A stretch of DNA of 64,000 nt from Winogradskyella sp. UBA3174 (GCF_002364335.1 NZ_DEXW01000004.1:54332-118331); one strand, 5' to 3'. Counted from the stretch's first letter, positions 34,532-44,358 are shown. The notes: generated from the sequence alone by a model not told the origin. A program made the numbers and translations.

Positions 34532-34822
34532 ATGAAAAACAAACGATTTTTATTAGTATTTGTATGCTCAATTTTGGTATTTAGTGCTAATGCTTCATTA
34601 GAGAATAAGAGCCAATTTCAAGAAAAAAGGATAATGACAGTTGCTGGTAATTTTGATGGTTACGATAATGAAGATGGTTACTCCTTTATAATAAAAGGGG
34701 AAGAAGATGATGATGAAGAAGTAATATACTTTACAGAGATTACTGAATATGAAGAAACAGATGAAGAAGGTTTTACCGAAACCTATGAAATATTCAAAAT
34801 AACTCAGCTTAAAAAGTTCTAA
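34532..34822 (+). CDS. Small secreted acidic protein, unknown
   Basis: A 96-residue protein with a signal peptide (MKNKRFLLVFVCSILVFSAN) and a mature part of about 75 residues rich in Asp, Glu and Tyr, such as GEEDDDEEVIYFTEITEYEE. There is no lipobox and no known family. It has its own long leader and ends just before a bidirectional terminator. It is probably a periplasmic protein; function cannot be inferred. Confidence 0.75.
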   Translation: MKNKRFLLVFVCSILVFSANASLENKSQFQEKRIMTVAGNFDGYDNEDGYSFIIKGEEDDDEEVIYFTEITEYEETDEEGFTETYEIFKITQLKKF

Positions 34823-34832
34823 TAAAGGAAAT

Positions 34833-34862
34833 GACTGCTAGATAACTGGCAGTCTTTTTTTT
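34833..34862. terminator. Terminator between convergent genes
   Basis: GACTGC (34833-34838) pairs with GCAGTC (34849-34854), followed by eight T on the plus strand. The minus-strand glycosyltransferase gene ends inside the stem (stop codon 34838-34840), so the hairpin doubles as coding sequence. Confidence 0.75.
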
Positions 34863-36202
34863 AGGAAAACTTCCCAAATAAAAGCACTAAATACAATAAG
34901 ATATTCTAATCCAATAATCCATAAATTTTCTGAGTTTGAAGTGTTAGAATATGCTAAATAACTTAGAACAACTGCTAGTGACCAAACCAATGGAAATCTA
35001 TAGTTAGTAAATACACAAAGAATAACTAAGGTGGCAATATACCAAGGATGTATCGTAGTACTCAAAAATAAATAGAAAGTAAAAGCTAATAAAATTGAAG
35101 TCACCAATTTAGAGATGGTATTATTGTGCTTAAAAAACGAATACCCTAAAATTGTAAATACAGAAATTATTGGTAAAAATTTGGTGATAATAGCAATTTC
35201 ATTAAACCCAGTCATCGCATAGCCAATTTCCCTTACCGCATAGTAAATACTTGCGTTAAATTCAAAATCTCCAAACCAAAGCCCAACCGTTTTAGAGTAG
35301 TTGCTTATAAATTCTATAGAAAAAAAAGGAAGAAACATCAACATAAGAGTTGCTCCACATATTGCGTAAAAACTGACTAATTTTTTTATACCAATTAAGA
35401 TGTTCCCTTTTTTAATAAACCAGCCAAAAAATAAAGTCAAAAACAGCAAAGGAATTAACTTTACAGAAATCGAACAAGCCAATACTACAGCAGCCCATTT
35501 CCATTTGCCAGAATGTAGTAAATACAAACTCCAGACTAAGAAGAAAATCATCACACCTTCGAAATGAAGATTTCCAGTTAATTCAATAATAATAAACGGA
35601 TTTAAAATGTACCAGAAGATTCTGTTTGAGGGAAGTTTTAAGCGTTCTAATAGCTTTTTTCCAAAATATAATGTTCCTATATCAGCAGCTATTATTAATA
35701 AGCGCATTGTAATAACTGAGCCTAAAATGCTTTTTCCAGAGAATAGAGCCGCAATAGTAAAACAAAGTTGATTTAATGGTGGGTAATTTGTATAATGAGA
35801 TGAACTTAAAGTACCCATGCCATTATATAAATCTTGCGCCTGTACGAAAGGAAATTTACCGTTTTGAATAAAAGAATCTGGTGTGAAGAGATAAGGGTTT
35901 AATCCAGATAAAATCATTTGTCCATCCCAAATAAATCGGTAAAAATCTTGAGATAAATTAGGAATTGTAAACAAAAACAAAAGTCTAAATAGTATAGCAG
36001 ATACAACTAGTACTCTAAAATAAAAACCTGTTTCTTTTATAATTAGGTATGCAAAAACAAATAATGCAACATACAACACTACTAACTTTGATAAATCTGT
36101 TCTTACCAAGTCGTAAGCAAAAGATAAATACATAATAACACTAAGCCCTACAAAGAGTAGTGGGATTTTTTTGTTTTTAAATAAGTTGGTTAGTCCGAGC
36201 AT
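34838..36202 (-). CDS. GT-C type polytopic glycosyltransferase (DUF2029/mannosyltransferase-like)
   Basis: A 454-residue membrane protein with at least ten hydrophobic helices. The first loop has the catalytic-type acidic motif and neighbouring residues LSQDFYRFIWDGQMILSGLN (about 84-103), followed by TNYPPLNQLCF. These are features of GT-C enzymes using polyprenyl-phosphate sugars (family GT87 or DUF2029). The later FEGVMIFFLVWSLY and SVKLIPLLFL segments agree. It probably adds a mannose or related sugar to an envelope glycan or lipid. It is divergent from the TPR-cyclase gene and separated from it by 238 bp containing one small hairpin (36271-36294). Confidence 0.82.
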   Translation of the reverse strand: MLGLTNLFKNKKIPLLFVGLSVIMYLSFAYDLVRTDLSKLVVLYVALFVFAYLIIKETGFYFRVLVVSAILFRLLFLFTIPNLSQDFYRFIWDGQMILSGLNPYLFTPDSFIQNGKFPFVQAQDLYNGMGTLSSSHYTNYPPLNQLCFTIAALFSGKSILGSVITMRLLIIAADIGTLYFGKKLLERLKLPSNRIFWYILNPFIIIELTGNLHFEGVMIFFLVWSLYLLHSGKWKWAAVVLACSISVKLIPLLFLTLFFGWFIKKGNILIGIKKLVSFYAICGATLMLMFLPFFSIEFISNYSKTVGLWFGDFEFNASIYYAVREIGYAMTGFNEIAIITKFLPIISVFTILGYSFFKHNNTISKLVTSILLAFTFYLFLSTTIHPWYIATLVILCVFTNYRFPLVWSLAVVLSYLAYSNTSNSENLWIIGLEYLIVFSAFIWEVFLKKRLPVI

Positions 36203-36440
36203 AGAGTCAAAGATAGAATTATTTGAAACGGAGATATAATCGTTATAAAAAAAGATTATAAAACTATATGAAATAGGGTTTCTTATTCCTATTTAGAACA
36301 AAGGTTAAATTTAATAATATACCAAAATATGCTTTTCGTCGAAGGAGTTTGGAAATATCGTTAAAATAATATAACTTATTCATTTAAAACCTGTTAACCC
36401 TTCCCTGTGATTAAGACTAAATTACTTTAATTTCAATTTA

Positions 36441-38396
36441 ATGATTCGATTTTTACTAATTCTTTATGCTCTAACTACAACTGTTCTAATCAATGGGCAA
36501 ACCAGAAAAGGGGAAGATTCAAATTTTCAGAAATGGAAAAATGAAAATATGTCTTTAGATGAAAGAACTGCAGCATATAATAATTTTATAGAGAGAAATT
36601 ATTTGTATTCAAAACCAGATAGTGTTGCTTTTCATACTAAGAAATTAATGAATTTTTCAATTAAAGAAAATTTCAATTTAGGTGTCGCAAGAGCTCATGT
36701 CTTAAATGGTAATAGTAAACTAGTTCAATCTTTTTTTCCTGAAGCCAGATTTGAGTATGAGAAGGCTATCGAAACATATAAACAAATAGATGATTTAAGA
36801 GGCCTAGGAATCTGTTACGCAAACATGGGAAGTACATATAATTATCAAAGCAATCATCCTAAGGCTCTAATCTTTTATTTAAAAGCTTTGAAAATCTTTC
36901 AAAAAGATGATTTTAATTTGGGTATAGCAGGTACCTCTAATAATATTGGGATATTATACCAATTATTTTTTGACTATGATAATGCTTTGAAATATTATAA
37001 AATTGCAGAAACTATTCATAGTAAGGATAATGATTTAAAAGGTCTTGTTATAGTATATACTAATATGGCAGGAATATATGATGAACAAGATAAGGATTCA
37101 ATTGCGCAAGAATATTATCAAAACAGTATTAATTTAAGTAACAAAATATCATATAAATCAGGTTTAGCAATCGCAAAATCTGGTTTGGGTAGTTATTATA
37201 AAAAACGTAATAACATTGAATTGGCTTTATCTAATTATAAATCTTCAATTGTGCTCAATAGAGAAATTGGAGATAATTATGGATTAGCTCAAACTTTATC
37301 TTTCATTGGTTTAGTTTATACATATGAAAACAAACCTGATAGAGCTTTAAAATATTGTGAAGAGGCAATAAGTATAATTGATGATTATGAATCTATACGA
37401 GAAAGATTGGATATTTATTGGTGTCTATATGAAAGTTTTAAATTAAAAAATAATGCCACTAAATCTCTATACTATCACGAATTGTATTTAGTTACATCTG
37501 ATAGTTTAAAAAAGCAAGAAACTACTAAAAAACTTCAACGTATGGAGTTTGAAAAAGAAGTTCTAGCAGATAGTTTACAACAAGTAGAAAAAGGACTCAA
37601 GGTAGAGATGTTACATCAAACAGAGATAAATGAAAAAAAAAGAAATACAAGTATTGCATTAGCAGGTGGTTTCTTCTTTTTACTTCTCTCTGGTGGCCTT
37701 TATAGCCGTTGGAACTACGTTAAAAAATCTAAAGCAATCATTGAGAAAGAGAAAGATCGTTCGGATAATTTACTGCTCAACATCTTACCTTTCGAAATAG
37801 CAGAAGAGTTAAAAGCCAAAGGTAGTGCTGACGCAAGAGATTTTGATTTAGTATCCATTCTCTTTACAGATTTTAAAGGTTTTACAGAAGCGTCAGAGAA
37901 GCTAACAGCAAAAGAACTTATTGGTGAAATTAATGTGTGTTTTAAGGCTTTTGATTTGATATGCGAGGTGTATAAAATTGAAAAAATAAAAACAATTGGA
38001 GATGCATTTATGGCAGCTGGTGGCTTACCAGTACCTTTTGATGATTCTGTTAAAAATACGGTACTTGCCGCATTAGAAATGCAAGAGTTTATTAATACTA
38101 GATTAGAAGAAAAAGAATTAATCAATGAAACTGCTTTTAAAATGAGAGTTGGTATTCATACAGGACCTGTTGTTGCGGGAATTGTTGGAGTAAAGAAGTT
38201 TCAATACGATGTCTGGGGAGATACTGTAAATACAGCATCTCGTATGGAAAGTAGCGGAGAAACAGGAAAGGTTAATGTTTCTGAAGTTACTTACAATCTA
38301 CTAAAAAATGATACTGATTTTATATTCGAATCACGAGGTAAAATAAGAGCTAAAGGTAAAGGAGAAATAGAGATGTATTTTATTTCTAAATCTTAG
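36441..38396 (+). CDS. Class III adenylate cyclase with periplasmic TPR sensor
   Basis: A 651-residue membrane protein. A signal peptide is followed by about seven tetratricopeptide repeats (about 60-345; for example GLGICYANMGSTYNYQSNHP). A coiled coil precedes one membrane segment (about 400-418). The cyclase domain has metal Asp in ILFTDFKGFTEAS (about 476), the Lys and second Asp of KIKTIGDAFMAAGG (about 515-522), the adenine-specifying Asp in YDVWGDTVNTASRMES and the transition-state Asn/Arg in the same motif. All residues for ATP cyclisation appear present. The end overlaps the convergent GT2 gene by 11 bp. No receptor for the product is next to it. Confidence 0.9.
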   Translation: MIRFLLILYALTTTVLINGQTRKGEDSNFQKWKNENMSLDERTAAYNNFIERNYLYSKPDSVAFHTKKLMNFSIKENFNLGVARAHVLNGNSKLVQSFFPEARFEYEKAIETYKQIDDLRGLGICYANMGSTYNYQSNHPKALIFYLKALKIFQKDDFNLGIAGTSNNIGILYQLFFDYDNALKYYKIAETIHSKDNDLKGLVIVYTNMAGIYDEQDKDSIAQEYYQNSINLSNKISYKSGLAIAKSGLGSYYKKRNNIELALSNYKSSIVLNREIGDNYGLAQTLSFIGLVYTYENKPDRALKYCEEAISIIDDYESIRERLDIYWCLYESFKLKNNATKSLYYHELYLVTSDSLKKQETTKKLQRMEFEKEVLADSLQQVEKGLKVEMLHQTEINEKKRNTSIALAGGFFFLLLSGGLYSRWNYVKKSKAIIEKEKDRSDNLLLNILPFEIAEELKAKGSADARDFDLVSILFTDFKGFTEASEKLTAKELIGEINVCFKAFDLICEVYKIEKIKTIGDAFMAAGGLPVPFDDSVKNTVLAALEMQEFINTRLEEKELINETAFKMRVGIHTGPVVAGIVGVKKFQYDVWGDTVNTASRMESSGETGKVNVSEVTYNLLKNDTDFIFESRGKIRAKGKGEIEMYFISKS

Positions 38397-39879
38397 AAGT
38401 CAAAGACTTAAAAAACACATAGCCAAAACCAATAAATAGCATGAGGTGAAACGGAAATAACCCAAAGTCACCACCTTGGTCACCAACAACAAATGCACTG
38501 TATAAACCAAAGCCAAAATAAACTACAAGGATGCCTTCAATAATAACATGAGGCGATACGTTCTTTCTTAAATACTTATTGCCTTTCCAAGAATCTTTAA
38601 TAGTACTAATATTAAATTTTGGTGTACGTACAAACTCGCTTCGTTTACCAATATGGCCTTCTATTACAGCAATTGAGTTGTGTAGAGAAAAACCCATTGC
38701 TATTGAGAAGAAGGTAAAGAACATACCAACGTAGCCAAAGAATTTTTTAAAACCACTACCATAGATGCTTTTGTACATAAACCAATAGCAAACAAAGAAT
38801 ATAAGCGTGCTCATTACAAAGAAACTCATTACGTAAAAATAGTCACGCAAATGCTCATATTCATTCTTTATGTAAAGCATAGGAATACTTAAAATAGCAA
38901 CAGTAAAAATGCTTAAAAACATAGTGCTATTTAATAAATGAAGTAAGCCGTGTATTTTTGTTTTTACAGATATATTTTCAGATTTAATAACCCGCCACAT
39001 CATTTTTCTAAAGTTTTCAGCACCACCTTTGTTCCATCGGAATTGTTGAGAACGTGCTGCGCTAATAACTACAGGTAATTCTGCAGGAGTTTCTACATCT
39101 TCAAGATATTTAAATTCCCAGTTTTTAAGTTGTGCTCTATAGCTTAAGTCTAAGTCTTCAGTGAGTGTGTCTCCTTCCCAATTACCAGCATCGATGATAC
39201 ATGTTTTTCTCCAAACACCAGCTGTACCATTAAAATTAATAAAGTGTCCTTTGCTATTACGACCAACTTGCTCTAACGTGAAATGTGCGTCTAAAGCAAA
39301 AGCCTGAATCTTAGTTAATAGTGAGTAATTTCTATTAATATGTCCCCAACGTGTCTGTACAACACCAATCTTTTCGTTTTTAAAATAAGGAATAGTGCGT
39401 TTTAACCAGTTTGGTTGTGGTAAAAAATCAGCATCAAAAATGGCAATAAAATCGCCTTTTGCAATTTTTAAGCCTTCTTTTAGTGCGCCAGCTTTAAAGC
39501 CACTTCTGTCAGTTCTTGTAATATGAGTTATATCTAATCCGGTAGAAGCTAATTGATCTACGTGTGCTTTTGTAGTTACAAGCGTCTCATCTGTAGAATC
39601 GTCTAAGACTTGAATTTCTAATTTGTCTTTTGGATATTCTAATAACGCTATGTTATCTAGCAACCGCTCCATAACATACATTTCGTTATAGACAGGTAAT
39701 TGAATTGTTACGTATGGAATTTCTTCTGCATTAGAGAAATCAAAAGTATCACACGTTTCTCTTTTCTTTTTTGATGAAAGATAATTGTAAAGTAGATTTA
39801 ATTGCGCCAATGCATACATAAAGATGAGCACAATCGCAATGGTGTAAATTACAATGATGGTATATTGAAAGTAGATCAC
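38386..39879 (-). CDS. Processive GT2 glycosyltransferase (cellulose-synthase-like)
   Basis: A 497-residue membrane enzyme. One N-terminal membrane helix leads to a GT-A domain with VTIQLPVYNEMYVMERLLD, the UDP-binding DDST, the DxD of AIFDADFLPQPNW, the TED of TEDLDLSYRAQL and the QQFRWNKG motif typical of processive beta-glycan synthases. Several membrane helices follow at the C-terminus. It overlaps the next upstream GT2 gene by 4 bp (stop/start), placing it last in a five-gene operon. It probably makes or elongates a polysaccharide or glycolipid headgroup. Confidence 0.9.
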   Translation of the reverse strand: MIYFQYTIIVIYTIAIVLIFMYALAQLNLLYNYLSSKKKRETCDTFDFSNAEEIPYVTIQLPVYNEMYVMERLLDNIALLEYPKDKLEIQVLDDSTDETLVTTKAHVDQLASTGLDITHITRTDRSGFKAGALKEGLKIAKGDFIAIFDADFLPQPNWLKRTIPYFKNEKIGVVQTRWGHINRNYSLLTKIQAFALDAHFTLEQVGRNSKGHFINFNGTAGVWRKTCIIDAGNWEGDTLTEDLDLSYRAQLKNWEFKYLEDVETPAELPVVISAARSQQFRWNKGGAENFRKMMWRVIKSENISVKTKIHGLLHLLNSTMFLSIFTVAILSIPMLYIKNEYEHLRDYFYVMSFFVMSTLIFFVCYWFMYKSIYGSGFKKFFGYVGMFFTFFSIAMGFSLHNSIAVIEGHIGKRSEFVRTPKFNISTIKDSWKGNKYLRKNVSPHVIIEGILVVYFGFGLYSAFVVGDQGGDFGLFPFHLMLFIGFGYVFFKSLTSKI

Positions 39880-40565
39880 TTAAAACTATATTTAAAAATC
39901 CATGTTAAGATTTTTACACCTGCAAAGATAGCACCTTTTATGGTTCCTGAAACTTTTGAGACACCTATTCTGTTTCTGTAATTAACAGGAATCTCTCTGT
40001 AACTAAACTTCTGCTTTAATACTTTAAGTTGCATTTCTACTGTCCAGCCATAAGTCTTATCTTCCATTTTTAGATCTAATAGTTTGTTATATTTAATAGC
40101 TCTAAACGGACCTAAATCTGTAAATGTTGACGCAAAAAATAATTTCATTAAGCTTGTTGCTAACCAATTTCCAAATATTTGTGGTTTAGTCATAGACCCT
40201 TCTTCTCGCAATTCTTTAACTCGTGCGCCAACAACAAAATCCATATCGTCTTCAATTATTGGTGTAATAATTTTGGTTAATTCTTCTGGGTAATCACTAA
40301 AATCGCCATCTAAAAAGACAACAATATCTGGTTTCACGTCTTGTTTTTCGATATATTCCATACCCTTTAAACAGGCAAATCCATAACCTTTTTCTTTTTC
40401 AATTAAAACGGTTGCACCAGCTTCTTTAGCATTAACTTCCGTATTATCTGTAGAGTTATTACTAACAACAATAATTTCGTGTACGATTTGGGGTATAGCT
40501 TTTACAACTAACGGAATAGAGGCTTCCTCATTATATGCAGGAATTATAACTTTAATGTTGGTCAT
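39876..40565 (-). CDS. GT2 glycosyltransferase, dolichyl-phosphate-mannose-synthase-like
   Basis: A 229-residue soluble GT-A enzyme starting KVIIPAYNEEASIPLVVKAI, with VSNNSTDNTEV and the metal motif VFLDGDFSDYPEEL (about 82-95). The later GPFRAIKYNKLLDLKMEDK and GWTVEMQLK fit polyprenyl-phosphate glycosyltransferases. It lacks the C-terminal membrane pair seen in some members. It overlaps both neighbours by 4 bp, so it is tightly co-translated with the processive GT2 and the MORN-repeat protein. Confidence 0.9.
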   Translation of the reverse strand: MTNIKVIIPAYNEEASIPLVVKAIPQIVHEIIVVSNNSTDNTEVNAKEAGATVLIEKEKGYGFACLKGMEYIEKQDVKPDIVVFLDGDFSDYPEELTKIITPIIEDDMDFVVGARVKELREEGSMTKPQIFGNWLATSLMKLFFASTFTDLGPFRAIKYNKLLDLKMEDKTYGWTVEMQLKVLKQKFSYREIPVNYRNRIGVSKVSGTIKGAIFAGVKILTWIFKYSFK

Positions 40566-41389
40566 TTAAGATCGCTAAATTTATTTTCTTTTCTAAATGT
40601 TGCCAAATCTGTCCATTCTTTAATTTGTTTTCCTTTAGAATATTTAATTGCTGAAATCAGTTTTTTATTTTTATACATTAGACAATAGCCGTTTTTTTGA
40701 TTATTGTCTAATTGGCATTTATGGTTAACATTTTCGTTAGTGTCGTAAAATAACCACCAATTTGCTTTTTTACCATTTACAAAAGAACCTTCAGAAAGCT
40801 TTTTTCCGTTTGGGCCGTAAAATTGCCAATAGCTTGTGAATTTTCCAAACTTAAAGGGACCATCTTTTGCGAGTTGTCCATCTTTATAATAAAACTTCCA
40901 ATATCCTGAAGCTTTTCCTCCTAAAAAATCACCTTCCTTTTCTAGATGTCCTGTAGTATGATATTTTTTCCAATGCTTGGTTTTCAGTCCATTGTTATAA
41001 TTTCCTTCTTCTTTTAATTTTCCGTTAGAATGATAAAATTTCCAATATTTTGTTTCTTTACCACTCGCATAGTAACCTTCTTCATTAAGTCTGTTATTAA
41101 TATAGGTTTTCCAATAACCCGTTTTCTTTCCATCTTTATAATTACCTTTTTTATAAAGGTTTCCTTCAGAATCATAAAAATACCAGAAGCCATCTTGTTT
41201 ATTATTTTTGAAATACCCTTGCCTTGAAAGCTGACCATTTTTATGATAGAATTTCCAATAGTCAGTTTTAAGATTGTTTTCTATCCAACCTTCGGAGCTC
41301 ATACTAGCACTTTCAAATTGATTTTTTTGATAGGTTTTTTGTCCAAACGCAACAGATGTAAAAAGAAAGACAACAATTATTAATCGCAT
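40562..41389 (-). CDS. Exported MORN/YwqK-repeat protein
   Basis: A 275-residue protein with a signal peptide (MRLIIVVFLFTSVAFGQ) and about nine tandem repeats of 22-24 residues, each of the form WKFYHKNGQLSRQGYFKNN followed by a short turn. Such repeats are annotated as YwqK antitoxin-like or MORN, but no toxin gene is adjacent. The repeats probably form a rigid beta structure at the cell surface or in the periplasm. It overlaps the upstream ferredoxin gene by one base and the downstream GT2 gene by four. Confidence 0.85.
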   Translation of the reverse strand: MRLIIVVFLFTSVAFGQKTYQKNQFESASMSSEGWIENNLKTDYWKFYHKNGQLSRQGYFKNNKQDGFWYFYDSEGNLYKKGNYKDGKKTGYWKTYINNRLNEEGYYASGKETKYWKFYHSNGKLKEEGNYNNGLKTKHWKKYHTTGHLEKEGDFLGGKASGYWKFYYKDGQLAKDGPFKFGKFTSYWQFYGPNGKKLSEGSFVNGKKANWWLFYDTNENVNHKCQLDNNQKNGYCLMYKNKKLISAIKYSKGKQIKEWTDLATFRKENKFSDLK

Positions 41390-42969
41390 TATTTCTGGTT
41401 TATTAAGTCCATTAAATCAACATCATTTCCTAATAAAATTTCAGTCGGATTAATACGTCCTTTTTCTGGTCCATTTTCTAATTTTAAAACACCACGAGGG
41501 CAAACAGCAGAACAAATGCCACAACCAACACAACTAGAGCGTATAATGTTTTCTCCTTTTTGAGCATAAGCTCTTACATCAATTCCTTGTTCGCAATAGG
41601 TAGAGCAATTTCCGCAAGAAATACATTGTCCGCCATTAGTCGTAATTCTAAAGCGTGATTTAAAACGTTGCACAAAACCTAAGTAAGCGGCAAGGGGACA
41701 ACCAAAACGACACCACACGCGATTTCCAAAAATAGGATAGAAACCAGTGCCAATAACTCCAGCAAAAATAGAGCCTACCACTAAACTATAAATACTTTGT
41801 ACGGTTGAAGTCTTTATACCTAAAACCATACCTGTATCAGTAAAAAAGCTATACAAAGTCATGCCAGTCATTATTAAAACAAAGCCTAAAACGGCATGGA
41901 TTAAATAACGTTCAACCTTCCATGCAAATAATGATTTATCCGAATGTTGTCTGTAAGGATCACCAAGTGTTTCGGCTAAACCACCACAACCACAAACCCA
42001 AGAACAGTACCAGCGTTTGCCAAAGAAATAGACCATAATCGGCACAATAACTAAGGTTAAAACAATTCCCCAAACCAGAATAAAAATTCCTATTCCACCA
42101 TTAGCTATGAGGTCTTTTAAATTCCATTGAAAAAAGAAATCATAATCTAAAGGAAAGGCATTTTTAAAATCATAATATGGCATTTGCAGTCTTACCATAA
42201 TTTCTGGAATAAGAAATGCAAATACAATTTGAAAGAATAAAACCGAAGTAGTTCTAAATACCTGATAAATATTATGACGGTATTTAATATACATTCTCAC
42301 TGCCATTACGCTCATAACTGTACAATACATAAAACCATAAACAAACCAATGGCCTGCAGGGTTTCCACTTAAAGCTTCACTAATTGGATCTACTAAAAGT
42401 GTCCAATTAGTCGCATATTCAGAAGCAAAATAAAGCACTAAATAAAATGAGACTAAAAAGATAAACACCATCCAGCCAATCCAGCCTTGATTTGTAGCAC
42501 TTTCATGATAAATACCGTCGTTCTTAATTCCTTTTTTACCTAACAGAATAACGTTTGGTAGAATGAACATTAAAGCACCAAGAATACCTAACCCAAAAGT
42601 GAGCAACCACATTAAGCCTTTGTTATTAGCAATAAATCCGTTGGCTGATTTTTTACCAATCATTGCTGCCATATCGCTAGACTTGGTATAGATTTTTTTA
42701 TCCCATTCCTTCTTTTTGGTGTGCGTTTCGTTGGCATTTTCTATGGCTTTAGATATTTTTGGTGATAAGGTTTGCATGCCATTAAAATCTTGCCCTACGA
42801 TATCAGATTTTATAGCGTTTATAAAAACGTCGCTTTTAATGTTTTGACCCTTAACAATTGTATTAAAATCAGCTTCGTTTAAGTTGAAGGTTCCTAAAAG
42901 TGGTAAAGTGGTGAAAATGGCTAAGCCTAATAAGAATATTACCAATCCTATATTTTTAATTGCTTTCAT
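41389..42969 (-). CDS. Membrane-bound polyferredoxin (NapH/CcoG-like, two 4Fe-4S clusters)
   Basis: A 526-residue membrane protein with about eight hydrophobic helices. NapH-like Cys motifs CSWVCGCGGLAETLGDPYR and CRFGCPLAAYLGF lie at about 320-430. The C-terminal ferredoxin part has CISCGNCSTYC and CVGCGICSAVCPRG, enough for two 4Fe-4S clusters. It should move electrons across or along the inner membrane. The FAD oxidoreductase gene 39 bp upstream is the likely redox partner. Confidence 0.88.
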   Translation of the reverse strand: MKAIKNIGLVIFLLGLAIFTTLPLLGTFNLNEADFNTIVKGQNIKSDVFINAIKSDIVGQDFNGMQTLSPKISKAIENANETHTKKKEWDKKIYTKSSDMAAMIGKKSANGFIANNKGLMWLLTFGLGILGALMFILPNVILLGKKGIKNDGIYHESATNQGWIGWMVFIFLVSFYLVLYFASEYATNWTLLVDPISEALSGNPAGHWFVYGFMYCTVMSVMAVRMYIKYRHNIYQVFRTTSVLFFQIVFAFLIPEIMVRLQMPYYDFKNAFPLDYDFFFQWNLKDLIANGGIGIFILVWGIVLTLVIVPIMVYFFGKRWYCSWVCGCGGLAETLGDPYRQHSDKSLFAWKVERYLIHAVLGFVLIMTGMTLYSFFTDTGMVLGIKTSTVQSIYSLVVGSIFAGVIGTGFYPIFGNRVWCRFGCPLAAYLGFVQRFKSRFRITTNGGQCISCGNCSTYCEQGIDVRAYAQKGENIIRSSCVGCGICSAVCPRGVLKLENGPEKGRINPTEILLGNDVDLMDLINQK

Positions 42970-43008
42970 GAGCTTGTGTTAATTTGTTAGAGTTAAAAAA
43001 TGGTAGAA

Positions 43009-44358
43009 CTAGGCTTTACTGAAAATGCGTTTCCAACTCTTTTTATGCGCAGTAAGGTTAGTATTAAATTCACTATTGTATTGTGTTATAATTTCATTTT
43101 CATATGCTTTATAAAATTCTGGATCAAAATTGGCGTCTTTTAGGTAGCTCATTACGTAATCTACATCTCTTTTTTCAGTCAGCCATTTGTCAAAAATTTC
43201 GTGGCGCATTCTTATTCCGAAAGTATTAATACCTAAAAATTCATTTGTGTCTTTGTGAAAAGAAACAGTAATACAAATATCTTCTTTGTTATGTTTCCAA
43301 TGAAAATGCTTTTCGTACTCTGGTCTGCCACGCACACCAAATACCCAACCATAAGTTTGATATTCGATATCTAAAAATTTAGCGGAATTAAACCAATGAC
43401 CTGGTTTGTATTCTATGCGATTACCACAAATAGTTTGCGCTAAAGTTTCTCCCATCATACGACCAGTGTACCAAACGGCTTCAATTGGTCTTCGGTTTCC
43501 TATGGCTTCATGCTGTTCGGCACAATCACCAATAGCATATACATCTGGTATATTGGTTTCTAAAAAACGGTTGACTTTAATACCTCTGCCTATTTCAATT
43601 TCAGAATCTTTTATAAAATCTATGTTTGGTGACACGCCTGCTGTTAATCCAACCACATTGCATTCAAGTTCTTCACCAGTTTCTTCGATAATTATCGATT
43701 TTACTTTTCCGTTTTCGTCCGATTTTATTTCCTTTAAATTAGTTGAAAGTCGTAAATCAATATGATGATTTTTTATATGCTTATTTAACATTTGGCTTTC
43801 GCCTTCAGGCAACACACCATTCCAGAAACTAGATTCACGAACTAAAAAGGTAACAGGGATTTTTCTAGAATTCAACATTTCAGCGAGTTCAATTCCAATT
43901 AATCCACCGCCAACAATCACAGCACGTTTGCAAATGTCCTTATTGGGAGCTTGCATTTCTAGATTATCTAAATCTTGCTTGTGATACATGCCCATAACAC
44001 CTTCTAAATCTTGTCCTGGCCATCCAAATTTATTAGGCTTACTTCCTGTAGCAATGACTAATTTATCATATTGTAAAGTATCTCCTTCTGTAAAATGAAG
44101 TGTTTTTGATGCTGTTTCAACCGTTTTTACATACCCCTTTTTGAGTTCTATTCTGTTTTTTTTCCAGAACCAATTTTCGTAGGGTTGGGTGTGTTCAAAC
44201 TTCATATGTCCCATATACACATACATTAATGCCGTACGAGAAAAGAAGAAGTCTGTTTCAGCAGAAACAATAGTGATTTTTTTGTCAGAAAGCTTTCTGA
44301 TGTGCCTTGCAACAGTGACTCCAGAAATACCATTACCAATAATTACGATGTGTTCCAT
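43009..44358 (-). CDS. NAD(P)H-type FAD oxidoreductase
   Basis: A 449-residue pyridine-nucleotide-disulfide family flavoprotein. FAD site VIIGNGISGVTVARHIRK is at the N-terminus, the second dinucleotide site is AVIVGGGLIGIELAEML (about 152-168), and the FAD-closing motif is IPDVYAIGDCAEQH (about 264-277). There is no active-site disulfide, so it resembles nitrite-reductase small flavoproteins or ferredoxin reductases. It is first in the operon with the polyferredoxin, so a soluble-donor to membrane-ferredoxin pathway is likely. The long C-terminal 120 residues contain WKHNKEDICITVSFHKDTNE and no recognised domain. Confidence 0.88.
   Translation of the reverse strand: MEHIVIIGNGISGVTVARHIRKLSDKKITIVSAETDFFFSRTALMYVYMGHMKFEHTQPYENWFWKKNRIELKKGYVKTVETASKTLHFTEGDTLQYDKLVIATGSKPNKFGWPGQDLEGVMGMYHKQDLDNLEMQAPNKDICKRAVIVGGGLIGIELAEMLNSRKIPVTFLVRESSFWNGVLPEGESQMLNKHIKNHHIDLRLSTNLKEIKSDENGKVKSIIIEETGEELECNVVGLTAGVSPNIDFIKDSEIEIGRGIKVNRFLETNIPDVYAIGDCAEQHEAIGNRRPIEAVWYTGRMMGETLAQTICGNRIEYKPGHWFNSAKFLDIEYQTYGWVFGVRGRPEYEKHFHWKHNKEDICITVSFHKDTNEFLGINTFGIRMRHEIFDKWLTEKRDVDYVMSYLKDANFDPEFYKAYENEIITQYNSEFNTNLTAHKKSWKRIFSKA

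Noticed and set aside
34838..34854. C-terminal extension of the GT-C enzyme past the terminator stem
   Set aside because: The TAG at 34838-34840 lies inside the stem and the conserved part of the protein ends before it, so the normal stop was kept.
40562..41389. Toxin-antitoxin module from the YwqK label
   Set aside because: No toxin gene is adjacent; the protein is an exported MORN-like repeat protein in a redox and glycan operon.
40562..41389. Tandem DNA repeat or CRISPR from the periodic sequence
   Set aside because: The periodicity is in the protein repeats (22-24 residues) and the DNA copies have diverged; no CRISPR array was seen anywhere in the window.
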